The notes beneath the pieces were generated by a model. It saw only the letters and a program-made list of their open reading frames with translations. It had not been told where the DNA came from and searched no databases. A program made the translations under genes and the position numbers. Source: a bacterium (GTDB taxonomy: Bacteria; Vulcanimicrobiota; Vulcanimicrobiia; Vulcanimicrobiales; Vulcanimicrobiaceae). Taken from it: 34,373 nt of DNA. Within the stretch, counting starts at the first letter, position 1, and the number at the start of each line of letters is the position of its first letter. Location: assembly GCA_021845615.1 (NCBI GenBank), contig JAJZVP010000010.1, positions 1 to 34,373 of the forward strand. The letters are read 5' to 3'. Shown one piece after another: positions 8,536 through 16,347 of this stretch.

Positions 8536-10370
8536 GCTGCATCCTCAGCGCAGGCTTCGCAAACGAAGGTTCCGTCGCCCATGTCGTAGGCGAGCCGAAT
8601 CGTTTTACACTTCCGGCAAAGCTTCCCATGATTGGAGAGCGCGCCGCGCGCCGAGGTACCCGTAGAATAGATGCTCATCGGCTCCCCATAGGCGCTCGAG
8701 CACGGCGTTTGAGCACCTATGGAATCTATGTGGGTATCAATGGGCGGTTGCTCTTCGTCGCCATAGGTTCTCACCGAATGAGCATCATCGGGGAGCGACC
8801 AGAACCATCGTCCCTCTTTGCCGAATCCGGTGCGTTGAACGGTCACATTCAAGGCGTCCTTCGCTCGGCGTAACGTCGCCTCCGAGATTCTTGCGCCCTT
8901 GGCGAGCCGTATGACCTCATCGGCTGCGCGTCCACCGTCGGCGAGACAATCTTCGAGGAACTGCGAGGCCGCCTCGACCGCCGATGCGGGCCTCGATCTC
9001 GGCGCTGCCAGAAGGCGCTCAGCCGTGAGATCCGGCGCAGCCTGGCCCCACCAGAAATGCCCTTCCGCGTCCAACCGGTATTCGATCGGATCGACCGGCG
9101 CCGCGAGATTTTGCTTGATCGGCACGATCGCGCGGCGCCCGTTCTCGGGATCAACACCGGCAAGGAGTACGCTACGTGCTAGGCCCGTAAACCCGATGCT
9201 ACCTCCGACCCGATAGAGAGTGCGCTCCGCGCTGGACTTGCGCAGGTGCATGATGACGAGCACGGCCGCGCGTGTTCGCGATGCGAGCTCGACAACGACT
9301 TGCAGCGACGCGCGCACCTCCGCGTCTCGATGCGAATCGATACCGCCGAGCAGGCTAGCGATCGGGTCGATAATGACGAGCCTCACGTTCCCGAGCCTTT
9401 CAATAAACTCGGCAATGCGGTAAACATCGGAGAGAGCAAACGGTTCAACGCGGCCTTCGGCGTCTCGCATCCCCGCAATCGCGTGGAAGCGATGGAGTTC
9501 AAGGCCGCATAGCTCAGCGCGCGGGCGCACAGTGTCTTCGAGACCGTCTTCTGCGTTGTAGGCCACGACGTTCGCGGGTTCGACTGAGTCACTATCCGGC
9601 AGCGCTATTCCTGTCGTTACGGCGGCCGCGATTGCCAACGAGGCGAAGCTCTTCCCGCTGCCAGGGTCGCCGACGAGCAGCGAGACCTTGCCCAGCGGGA
9701 TGCGTCCGCGCCATAACCACTCGACGCGCTCCGGCTGCACGGTATCGAGACGCACCGTCGAAAGCGAACTCGCGGGCCTTTCTCCCCCGCAGTCCGCTGG
9801 AAGCTGGGCAGGCTTCCCGTTTTCGATTGCTGCCTCAAGTACGCGATCGAACTCTGCCGCGTTATCTACGCACTCGACGTGCAGGTCAGACAGGTCTTTA
9901 ACGGGCAGGTCGGCGACAACAACCTTTCCGGTATAACCCAACTCGTACAATCGTTTCGGCACGTTGACAGCGAACTTTTGTCCCGCTGTGTCCGGTTCGC
10001 GAATCACGACGACGCGAACGAACTGCAATACGTCTTCGATTTCGACTTTATTATAAAGTGATGAACCCGGGATCCCAAGGGCCGGCTTCTTGTGAAACCA
10101 CGCGGTAAGAGAATCGCTTTCGCCCTCAACGATGAGCACGGTCGTGCTATGCTGCGCCATTCGCCCGACACGATCGTATCCATAGACGCGCATCGGCCGG
10201 TTATCGCTCTTGCTCCAGAGTGTCTTATGCGAACCAGCACGCGCTCGAATACGAACTCGCGCGTCTCCGTTCGTGAATTGGATCCCCGCTTCGGTTTCCT
10301 CGACGCCGTTCTCTTCGAGGAACGCGATCGGCAGGCGCTTGCGATCGGCAAACCGTTCCAGTTCAGTCAT
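8532..10370 (-). CDS. Toprim plus RepA/RecA-like AAA ATPase, C-terminal zinc ribbon
   Basis: VLIVEGESDSLTAW (Toprim), LVGDPGSGKSFASL (Walker A), VRLVIIDPIASLLGG (Walker B), C-terminal CRKCKTIR...FVCEAC; internal ATG at 10370 preferred over 10415. Confidence 0.9.
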   Translation of the reverse strand: MTELERFADRKRLPIAFLEENGVEETEAGIQFTNGDARVRIRARAGSHKTLWSKSDNRPMRVYGYDRVGRMAQHSTTVLIVEGESDSLTAWFHKKPALGIPGSSLYNKVEIEDVLQFVRVVVIREPDTAGQKFAVNVPKRLYELGYTGKVVVADLPVKDLSDLHVECVDNAAEFDRVLEAAIENGKPAQLPADCGGERPASSLSTVRLDTVQPERVEWLWRGRIPLGKVSLLVGDPGSGKSFASLAIAAAVTTGIALPDSDSVEPANVVAYNAEDGLEDTVRPRAELCGLELHRFHAIAGMRDAEGRVEPFALSDVYRIAEFIERLGNVRLVIIDPIASLLGGIDSHRDAEVRASLQVVVELASRTRAAVLVIMHLRKSSAERTLYRVGGSIGFTGLARSVLLAGVDPENGRRAIVPIKQNLAAPVDPIEYRLDAEGHFWWGQAAPDLTAERLLAAPRSRPASAVEAASQFLEDCLADGGRAADEVIRLAKGARISEATLRRAKDALNVTVQRTGFGKEGRWFWSLPDDAHSVRTYGDEEQPPIDTHIDSIGAQTPCSSAYGEPMSIYSTGTSARGALSNHGKLCRKCKTIRLAYDMGDGTFVCEACAEDAA

Positions 10371-10659
10371 GACCGTGGTTCTCCTCAAGCCAGCGCGCTG
10401 CCGACGCGCGGTCACGCGATATACCGAGCACGATCATTAAGTCGAGAATCCCGCCTTTGTCGCCACAACCGAAGCAAACATACCCGCGTTCGAGAACGTG
10501 AAAGCTCGGCGACCTCTCGTCGTGCTTTGGGCAGAGCATGAACCCGCTGCGATCCGGCGGCGGGAATCCGGCGAGAAAAAGAACGTCGCGCGCAGTAGCG
10601 CGACCAACCACCGAAGAAGTTGGGTTTCGGCGCGTCGAGGGCGAATCTCGGCGCGCCAT
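10363..10659 (-). CDS. Stand-alone CHC2-type primase zinc finger protein
   Basis: LCPKHDERSPSFHVLERGYVCFGCGDKGGILDLMIVL; ATGACTGA overlap with the Toprim/AAA gene. Confidence 0.9.
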   Translation of the reverse strand: MARRDSPSTRRNPTSSVVGRATARDVLFLAGFPPPDRSGFMLCPKHDERSPSFHVLERGYVCFGCGDKGGILDLMIVLGISRDRASAARWLEENHGHD

Positions 10660-10705
10660 TAATCTTGTCCCTCGCCGTGCGTGTGTTTGTCATAGCCTGC
10701 GCGCA

Positions 10706-10894
10706 TTATCGCTTCGCCTCCTGCTCCTCGATGTACTCCGCGATCGCTGCAAGCGAAACGAGACGACGGCGACCGACGCGAAATGAGCGGAGATCTCCGA
10801 CGCGACAGAGAGTCTTCGCGGTCGAGTGCGAGACGCCAAGTCGCTTTGCGGATTCGGCGACGCTTACTGCGCCGACATTAGCATTCGTAGACAT
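10706..10894 (-). CDS. HTH DNA-binding protein, excisionase-like
   Basis: SVAESAKRLGVSHSTAKTLCRVGDLRSFRVGRRRLVSLAAIAEYIEE, typical of excisionase-family HTH. Confidence 0.88.
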   Translation of the reverse strand: MSTNANVGAVSVAESAKRLGVSHSTAKTLCRVGDLRSFRVGRRRLVSLAAIAEYIEEQEAKR

Positions 10895-10906
10895 TGGGTT
10901 CCCCTT

Positions 10907-10937
10907 GGCGCTTAGCGCCTCTCAGTGTGCTACACTG
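10907..10937. promoter_or_regulatory. Divergent control region with two palindromes
   Basis: GGCGCTTAGCGCC (10907-10919) and CAGTGTGCTACACTG (10923-10937) between divergent genes. Confidence 0.6.
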
Positions 10938-11872
10938 ATTCTCAGGCAGGGGGCTCAATCACGTCAAACCCATCTCCTGGCGAGATCTGCGGCGTCCTGA
11001 TTGAGGTCGATCACTTGAAAGTCACGCTGACATCGGAGCAGATAAAAACGTTTCGCGCATTTCTTTCAGCAAGTCTCGTGCGCTACGGAATGGATGCTGC
11101 AGACATAGCGGATCACGTTTGCAGAATCGAGCCGAGCGGCAAAGAGCGCGAGGCTCTCAAGCATTTTAAGATGGGCTCTATGCGATGCCCATGCAAGGAA
11201 CTTAAGCTTGGCGGCGTGCAACGAGCGCGTCGGAAAAAAATGCGCGAAGCCGTTCAAAACGCACTCAACGAAAAGCGCCCCTTGTCGCACGCGAGAGCAT
11301 ACGCGCTCTATTTGCTTCTAATTAACTCAACGAAAGCCGTCGCATGGCGGCGGGCGCATCCAAAAGAGCGCGACCAAGCGTTAGAGCTTATGCACTCGCA
11401 ACAGCATTGGCCCTTTAGCATCCCACCTGACCTTGCCGATCGGACGCCACCGCAGCAATATCCCGCGGTTGCGCTCACGCCTCATGGCGTCGTCGCGTTA
11501 GCGGATGCGCTCACGGAGGCGCTACGAGAACAAAAGCTAATCCGACGCGCGAAAGATGATACCCGCGCCTGCATTATCGCGACGCTGCGCGAGATGCACG
11601 ACGAGTGCAACGACGCGCTCGTAGCACGCTTGAGGCTTGCCAGCGGCTTTCGCCCCATCCATGTTACAGAAGAGGAGGTGCCAATTGAATCTGAGATCGT
11701 GCGGCGCCAAGGTTTTACATCGTTCACTCGAAGAACGACTGTCGTTAGGGATTGGAAGGTACCCCCGCCCGACGGTGCGAGGGAGCCCGACCGTTGGGAG
11801 TATCTACAAGCTATGCTATGGGATCAATGGTGCTTGTTTGAGAGTCTCGCGAGCGACACCACGCATACCTGA
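10925..11872 (+). CDS. Hypothetical protein (up to 315 aa)
   Basis: Long ORF divergent from the HTH gene; listed GTG start lies inside a palindrome, so the true start is probably downstream. Confidence 0.65.
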   Translation: MCYTDSQAGGSITSNPSPGEICGVLIEVDHLKVTLTSEQIKTFRAFLSASLVRYGMDAADIADHVCRIEPSGKEREALKHFKMGSMRCPCKELKLGGVQRARRKKMREAVQNALNEKRPLSHARAYALYLLLINSTKAVAWRRAHPKERDQALELMHSQQHWPFSIPPDLADRTPPQQYPAVALTPHGVVALADALTEALREQKLIRRAKDDTRACIIATLREMHDECNDALVARLRLASGFRPIHVTEEEVPIESEIVRRQGFTSFTRRTTVVRDWKVPPPDGAREPDRWEYLQAMLWDQWCLFESLASDTTHT

Positions 11873-11947
11873 CTGTCGGCGGGCGGCTTTCTCCCTCCGA
11901 TCGCGGCCCCTGTTGCGTGCGTAATTGCTTGCGACAACGTAGCGCAT

Positions 11948-13252
11948 TCATTGGTCGTAGCCTGGCGGCATGATGCCGGGGACTGTACGCAAGGCGGGAA
12001 TCGGCGCGCCCCATCCGCAAGCCCAGGAAGTTTCGGAGCGATACACTGCGTTAACAAGTTCAAACTTACCTCTGAGTTGACCGCAGGCCCGGGAAAGAAT
12101 GAATCGCGGTAGGTGTTCGGCTGCGCTTCCCCGTGTATCCGAGGCGCAAACCTTCGCCGCATTAGCCTCCATCGACCAGTTGATGATTTCGTCGCCAAGG
12201 GTCGGAGTGCGCCTATTCGGCGCGATCATGACGGCGAGGAGATTCGCCATGGCGCTGCATCCAGGCGTTTGAGATGCGGGACTGTCGTTGAACGCTCGAA
12301 CGTCAGCCGAAAGTGCTGCCGTTATTGGAATTGGCGTTGCGGAATATCGGCGAGCGAGCAGTGCCTTCTGGCGCGCTATCTTCGCGTCGAGACGTGCTTG
12401 TTTCGCCTTCTGCGCTGCCGACTGTTGGTCGACTCCGACGATCACCATCTTTCCATTGGGGCACGTTACATAATCCTTAACACCGAGCTTCGCGTCGGTC
12501 GCGCGGGTATGCGCCATGGTGGCGATGTTTTGGGGATCAGGGGTGACATCGTTGCACGGAACGTCCGCGACATAAGCGAGCAACGCCCGATAAGCCGAGG
12601 GGTCGGTCTTCGACAGGGCGGAAAGATTCGGAAGCCCCCAGGTCTTTTTTGCAACCACAGGCGTGGTGCACGAAGAGCCGGCCTTGCAAAGCGCGCCCGG
12701 CGATGCAGAGATCGCGCTGATGCTCTCGTTGTGAGCCTGGGTACTCGCAGTGCAGCCGTCTTCCGGTGCGCCGTGCCGACATTCCTTCGAGACAAGATCA
12801 AAGGAGCCGCCGTTGTTCCCACAGCCTTGGTACGAACCTTTGAGCTGCCCGTCTCCTATGTATGATGTAACGTTGTAATCGCATCCCACCTCAAGCGACG
12901 AGTGAAGGACGAATGTCGCATGCCCGTCGGAAGCTTGCACGAAGTTGACGATCGTTCCGCGGTTGCTCATATTGCAGCAAAACGAGGCGAAAAACGTGCC
13001 TCCATCCGATGAGAAGCGGATCGTAATCGATCCACGACCGCCGCGTCCGTCGTCGATTTCTCCCGACCAAGAGTGATTGCTGATCGAAACAGCGCCCGGC
13101 GTCGGTGTCGCCGGTGTTGGCGTCGCATAAGTCGTCCCGGAGGGCTGCGCGCCCGCTCGACCGACAAGGGACAGAGTGAAGATCGCCACCGCAATGGGGA
13201 GCGCCGCGACTGTTCTCAGCGGTAGGGGCGACTTATCAAGCCAGCCAATCAT
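11948..13252 (-). CDS. Secreted Cys-containing protein of unknown function
   Basis: MIGWLDKSPLPLRTVAALPIAVAIFTLSLVGRAGAQ signal peptide, TPTPATPTPG linker, many Cys; ATGA overlap with the upstream gene. Confidence 0.75.
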   Translation of the reverse strand: MIGWLDKSPLPLRTVAALPIAVAIFTLSLVGRAGAQPSGTTYATPTPATPTPGAVSISNHSWSGEIDDGRGGRGSITIRFSSDGGTFFASFCCNMSNRGTIVNFVQASDGHATFVLHSSLEVGCDYNVTSYIGDGQLKGSYQGCGNNGGSFDLVSKECRHGAPEDGCTASTQAHNESISAISASPGALCKAGSSCTTPVVAKKTWGLPNLSALSKTDPSAYRALLAYVADVPCNDVTPDPQNIATMAHTRATDAKLGVKDYVTCPNGKMVIVGVDQQSAAQKAKQARLDAKIARQKALLARRYSATPIPITAALSADVRAFNDSPASQTPGCSAMANLLAVMIAPNRRTPTLGDEIINWSMEANAAKVCASDTRGSAAEHLPRFILSRACGQLRGKFELVNAVYRSETSWACGWGAPIPALRTVPGIMPPGYDQ

Positions 13253-13725
13253 CGGATTTCCGCGTATGATGAGCATTGCTTGTAAACATTACGGCCAAAT
13301 TGATCGGGCGACGTGTTCACTGGCGCACTCTCCGCGAGGCTTAGACCGTTTATTTCCTCTAGGCTAGCGCCGCTGTCGTTCTCAATCTTGTTCGTTAATG
13401 CAGCAAAGCGCGACTGGCTCCTTCTCTCAAGGTCCAGAAATGTTGCGGCATTGACGGCCATCATCTCGCACGATGTCAACTGATCGCCGACCGAGAAGCA
13501 TCGAATGGCGTAACTCAAATTGCCCACCTTTCCAATGAATCCGTCCCCATGCATCTTCATCATCCGGCAAGCTTGGACTCGGCTAAGGTCAGATTGTTCC
13601 ATCTTAGCTAGCGTAGCCGCCGTACTCACGCTGTCTGCTAAAGCGACATGGTTCAAAATACTAAGGAACAGGATCAGTCCCACCGCTATCAGCACCACGA
13701 TGGCACGCACGATACCAGTCTGCAT
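13249..13725 (-). CDS. Exported or membrane-anchored small protein of unknown function
   Basis: N-terminal hydrophobic segment MQTGIVRAIVVLIAVGLILFLSILNHVALA, then four conserved-looking Cys. Confidence 0.7.
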   Translation of the reverse strand: MQTGIVRAIVVLIAVGLILFLSILNHVALADSVSTAATLAKMEQSDLSRVQACRMMKMHGDGFIGKVGNLSYAIRCFSVGDQLTSCEMMAVNAATFLDLERRSQSRFAALTNKIENDSGASLEEINGLSLAESAPVNTSPDQFGRNVYKQCSSYAEIR

Positions 13726-13819
13726 TCTCCACCCTCCTCCCGGAAACGAACTGGCTGTCCGTTATCGCTATTAGTATTAGTCGAGCGCGTTAGGAAGGGC
13801 CTTTGCGCTGACGCAATCC

Positions 13820-13836
13820 GTTGCCATTGCGTTGCC
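13820..13836 (+). promoter_or_regulatory. Candidate integrase arm-type site, right end
   Basis: GTTGCCATTGCGTTGCC; 16/17 match to 4574-4590. Confidence 0.6.
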
Positions 13837-13943
13837 ATCCAGCACCAATCGCCACGCCCTCGGGCGCCCTTCGACAGCGGCTCCACGAGGAGAGCGTTGC
13901 GTCGGCGCCCCCTGATGCCCCCCTGAAACCGCGTCGTGACGTT

Positions 13944-13978
13944 TTCGAGTCTCCTTGCCTCCACCAAGAAACGCCCGA
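13944..13978 (+). repeat. Right attachment repeat (attR), 35 bp
   Basis: Identical to 4504-4538; displaced 3' end of tRNA-Ala. Confidence 0.95.
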
Positions 13979-14000
13979 TTTCACGGGCGTTTTTCTTTTC
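13971..14000 (+). terminator. Displaced original terminator of tRNA-Ala(GGC)
   Basis: ACGCCCGATTTCACGGGCGTTTTTCTTTTC. Confidence 0.7.
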
Positions 14001-14199
14001 GACAGGCGGTACGACGAAACGCCTTCGTCGTGCGTCCGTAGCCGTGCAATCGCCGATCGCGCGTGATGAGGCTCGCGCCGTACGCACGTTTACGTTTGGT
14101 CATACGATCCGACCAGTCTCATGAAATCGCAGAGCGATACCAAACGCCGCCTGCGTGGGCGCGGCAGGCTGTCGGCGTACCGGGCGCGTACCCCGAGCG

Positions 14200-14572
14200 A
14201 GCGGAGGGTGCCGGGCGACCGCGCCGTGGATGCGGCGAGGAAAGTCCGGGCTTCAGCGGGCAGGATGCAGGCTAACGGCCTGTCGGGGTAACTCGAAGGA
14301 AAGTGCCACAGAAACATACCGCCGTCGGCGCGAGCTGCCGGTAAGGGTGAAATCGTGAGGTAAGAGCTCACGGAGGACTACGGTGACGTAGCCTCGCGGT
14401 AAACCCCATCCGAAGCAAGACCGCTCGATACCTGTCGCTTGCGGCAGGCGGGTCGCCCACCCGGCTCGAGTTACGTTGCAACGAGGTGCGCGGTGACGTG
14501 CACCCCAGAGAGATGGTCGTCGCCCGCACCTGGTGCGGGTACAGAATCCGGCTTATAGGCACGCCTCCGCTT
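14200..14572 (+). ncRNA. rnpB: RNase P RNA, bacterial class A
   Basis: GAGGAAAGTCCGGGC, AGGGTGAAA, GTAAGAGCTCAC, GGTAAACCCCATCCG, ACAGAATCCGGCTTATA; P1 AGCGGAGGGTGCC/GGCACGCCTCCGCT, P2 GGGCGAC/GTCGCCC. Confidence 0.96.
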
Positions 14573-14649
14573 CTGCAACTTTCCAGGGCCGATGCGGCGT
14601 TGCTACGAAAAGAACCTCATTCCCCGCCCAATCCCTGTTAGGACCCACT

Positions 14650-15060
14650 ATGAGCGAGCAAACCTTTACTCCCGATATCACCGTCGATCAGGCCTTTAAG
14701 ATGCACGCCGGTGCGCGCCGCGTCTTCGCGCGTTTCCACCTCGGCGGCTGCAGCAATTGCGCGATCAGCGAATCGCACACCATCGGCGCGATCAGCGAAG
14801 ATTATGGCATTCCGTTGCCGATGTTGCTCGATGCGCTCAACGCGCTCTGGGATCAAGGGGCGCTCGCAATCGGCGATAAGGTCCGCATTCCAGCAGAGCT
14901 CCGGGCGAAGATTCCACAGCTCGCGCAGGTTCCCGAGACCGGTACGATCGTCGGCGTCGAGAGCGGCGCCTATACCGCCGAGTTCGGCGAGGTACGCCTG
15001 CAAGGGCTCGCCGAGGATTTCATCCCCTTCGAAGCGAGCGCCGAGGCCGCGAGAGCCTAA
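14650..15060 (+). CDS. DUF1858-like domain protein
   Basis: FTPDITVDQAFKMHAGARRVFARFHLGGCSNCAISESHTIGAISEDYGI. Confidence 0.75.
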   Translation: MSEQTFTPDITVDQAFKMHAGARRVFARFHLGGCSNCAISESHTIGAISEDYGIPLPMLLDALNALWDQGALAIGDKVRIPAELRAKIPQLAQVPETGTIVGVESGAYTAEFGEVRLQGLAEDFIPFEASAEAARA

Positions 15061-15473
15061 GGCTCCTCTCCCGGGCGCGCTTCGGATAGCGGGCGCCGCC
15101 GCTCGAAACCCTCGTGCTCGCCGTGCCAGTGCGCGACGACCGGCTCGCCGAACTTCCAACAGAGCCAGATCGACTCACCGTTCCGCTCGCTAGGAAAATC
15201 GATCAGGCCGAGATCGATATCTTTCACCACGCAACCGAAGTGCTCGATGCGGTGGATGAGCCGAATGATCTCGATCTTCATCTCGCCGAAGCGCGGCGTC
15301 GGGAGCGTCGAATGCGGCCCCGCGAGCCGGCTGCGGCTTCGGCCGACGCGCAGCTCCGGGTTGGTCGCAAGCAGGTTGATCGCCAGCTCGCGCCGCAAGC
15401 GCAAGAGCTCCTCAACCAGCGGCTCGATTTTAGCGATGAGGGCGTTTGCCTCGCGCGGAGAAAACAACGACAT
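15057..15473 (-). CDS. DUF2203 family protein
   Basis: FSPREANALIAKIEPLVEELLRLR, CVVKDIDLGLIDFPSERNGESIWLCWKFGEPVVAHWHGEHEGFERRRPL. Confidence 0.8.
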   Translation of the reverse strand: MSLFSPREANALIAKIEPLVEELLRLRRELAINLLATNPELRVGRSRSRLAGPHSTLPTPRFGEMKIEIIRLIHRIEHFGCVVKDIDLGLIDFPSERNGESIWLCWKFGEPVVAHWHGEHEGFERRRPLSEARPGEEP

Positions 15474-16347
15474 GCCGACTCCTGCCCCACGGTATCCCGA
15501 GATCCACCTGGTCATCGCCGCGGGCCTCTCCGGCGCGGGCGTCACCCAGACGCTCAAGATCCTGGAAGACATCGGCTTCGCCTGCGTGGCTCAACTTCCC
15601 GCCGAACTCCTCGACCCCACCCTCGAGCACTTTCATTCGCGCGGCGTCGAGCGCATCGCGCTCTCCTTCTCGCTCCCCGACGGTGAAGTCGCCGCCTTCG
15701 TCGCGCGCATCGACGCGGTTCGCAGCCAAGTCGCGCGGCTCGACGTGCTCTTTCTCGAAGCGGGCGAGAGCGCGCTCGTCGGCCGCTTCAGCGAGACGCG
15801 TCGACGCCATCGGTTGAGTCCCGGCGTGACGCTCACCGAAGCGATCGAGCGCGAACGCGCGGCGCTCGCGCCGATTCACGATCTCGCGACGACGACGATC
15901 GAGACCGATGCGATGACCCTCTCGCAGCTGCGCGCCCGGGTGGCGTCGGCGGTCGGAAGCGATCTCGGCGGAACGCTGGACGTGACGTTCCTCGCCTTCG
16001 GCTTCAAGTACGGCCTCCCACCCGAACTCGATATGCTGCTCGACGTTCGCTTTCTCGCGAACCCCAATTACGATCCCGAACTGCGCGAGCGGCTCGGAAG
16101 CGATCCGGCGGTCGCCGCGTTTATCGAACGCGACGATACGTTGGAGCCTTTTCTCGCGCGCGCCGGAGAGTTGATTCGCTTTCTTCTTCCGCACTACAAA
16201 CGCGAAGGCAAGACGCGCCTCACCATCGGCATCGGCTGTACCGGCGGCCGCCATCGCTCGCTCTACGTCGCGCGGCGCCTCCGCGGCACCTGCGCCGATA
16301 TCGCGGGCGTCGAGGCCGGCGTTGCCGCGCGGGATATCGGCCGCTGA
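15472..16347 (+). CDS. rapZ: RapZ/YvcJ family protein with degenerate P-loop
   Basis: IAAGLSGAGVTQTLKILEDIGFACVAQLP; conserved C-terminal domain DVRFLANPNYDPELRERLG, IGIGCTGGRHRSLYVARRL. Confidence 0.9.
   Translation: MPTPAPRYPEIHLVIAAGLSGAGVTQTLKILEDIGFACVAQLPAELLDPTLEHFHSRGVERIALSFSLPDGEVAAFVARIDAVRSQVARLDVLFLEAGESALVGRFSETRRRHRLSPGVTLTEAIERERAALAPIHDLATTTIETDAMTLSQLRARVASAVGSDLGGTLDVTFLAFGFKYGLPPELDMLLDVRFLANPNYDPELRERLGSDPAVAAFIERDDTLEPFLARAGELIRFLLPHYKREGKTRLTIGIGCTGGRHRSLYVARRLRGTCADIAGVEAGVAARDIGR

Larger units (their letters stand above)
4504..13978. mobile_element. Integrative element in tRNA-Ala(GGC), about 9.44 kb repeat-to-repeat
   Basis: 35-bp direct repeat at both ends, intact tRNA on the left, tyrosine integrase facing attL, plus serine recombinase, HTH and replication genes. 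Confidence 0.93.

Noticed and set aside
14063-14358. Small ORFs over the rnpB region
   Set aside because: Overlap conserved RNase P RNA core sequence
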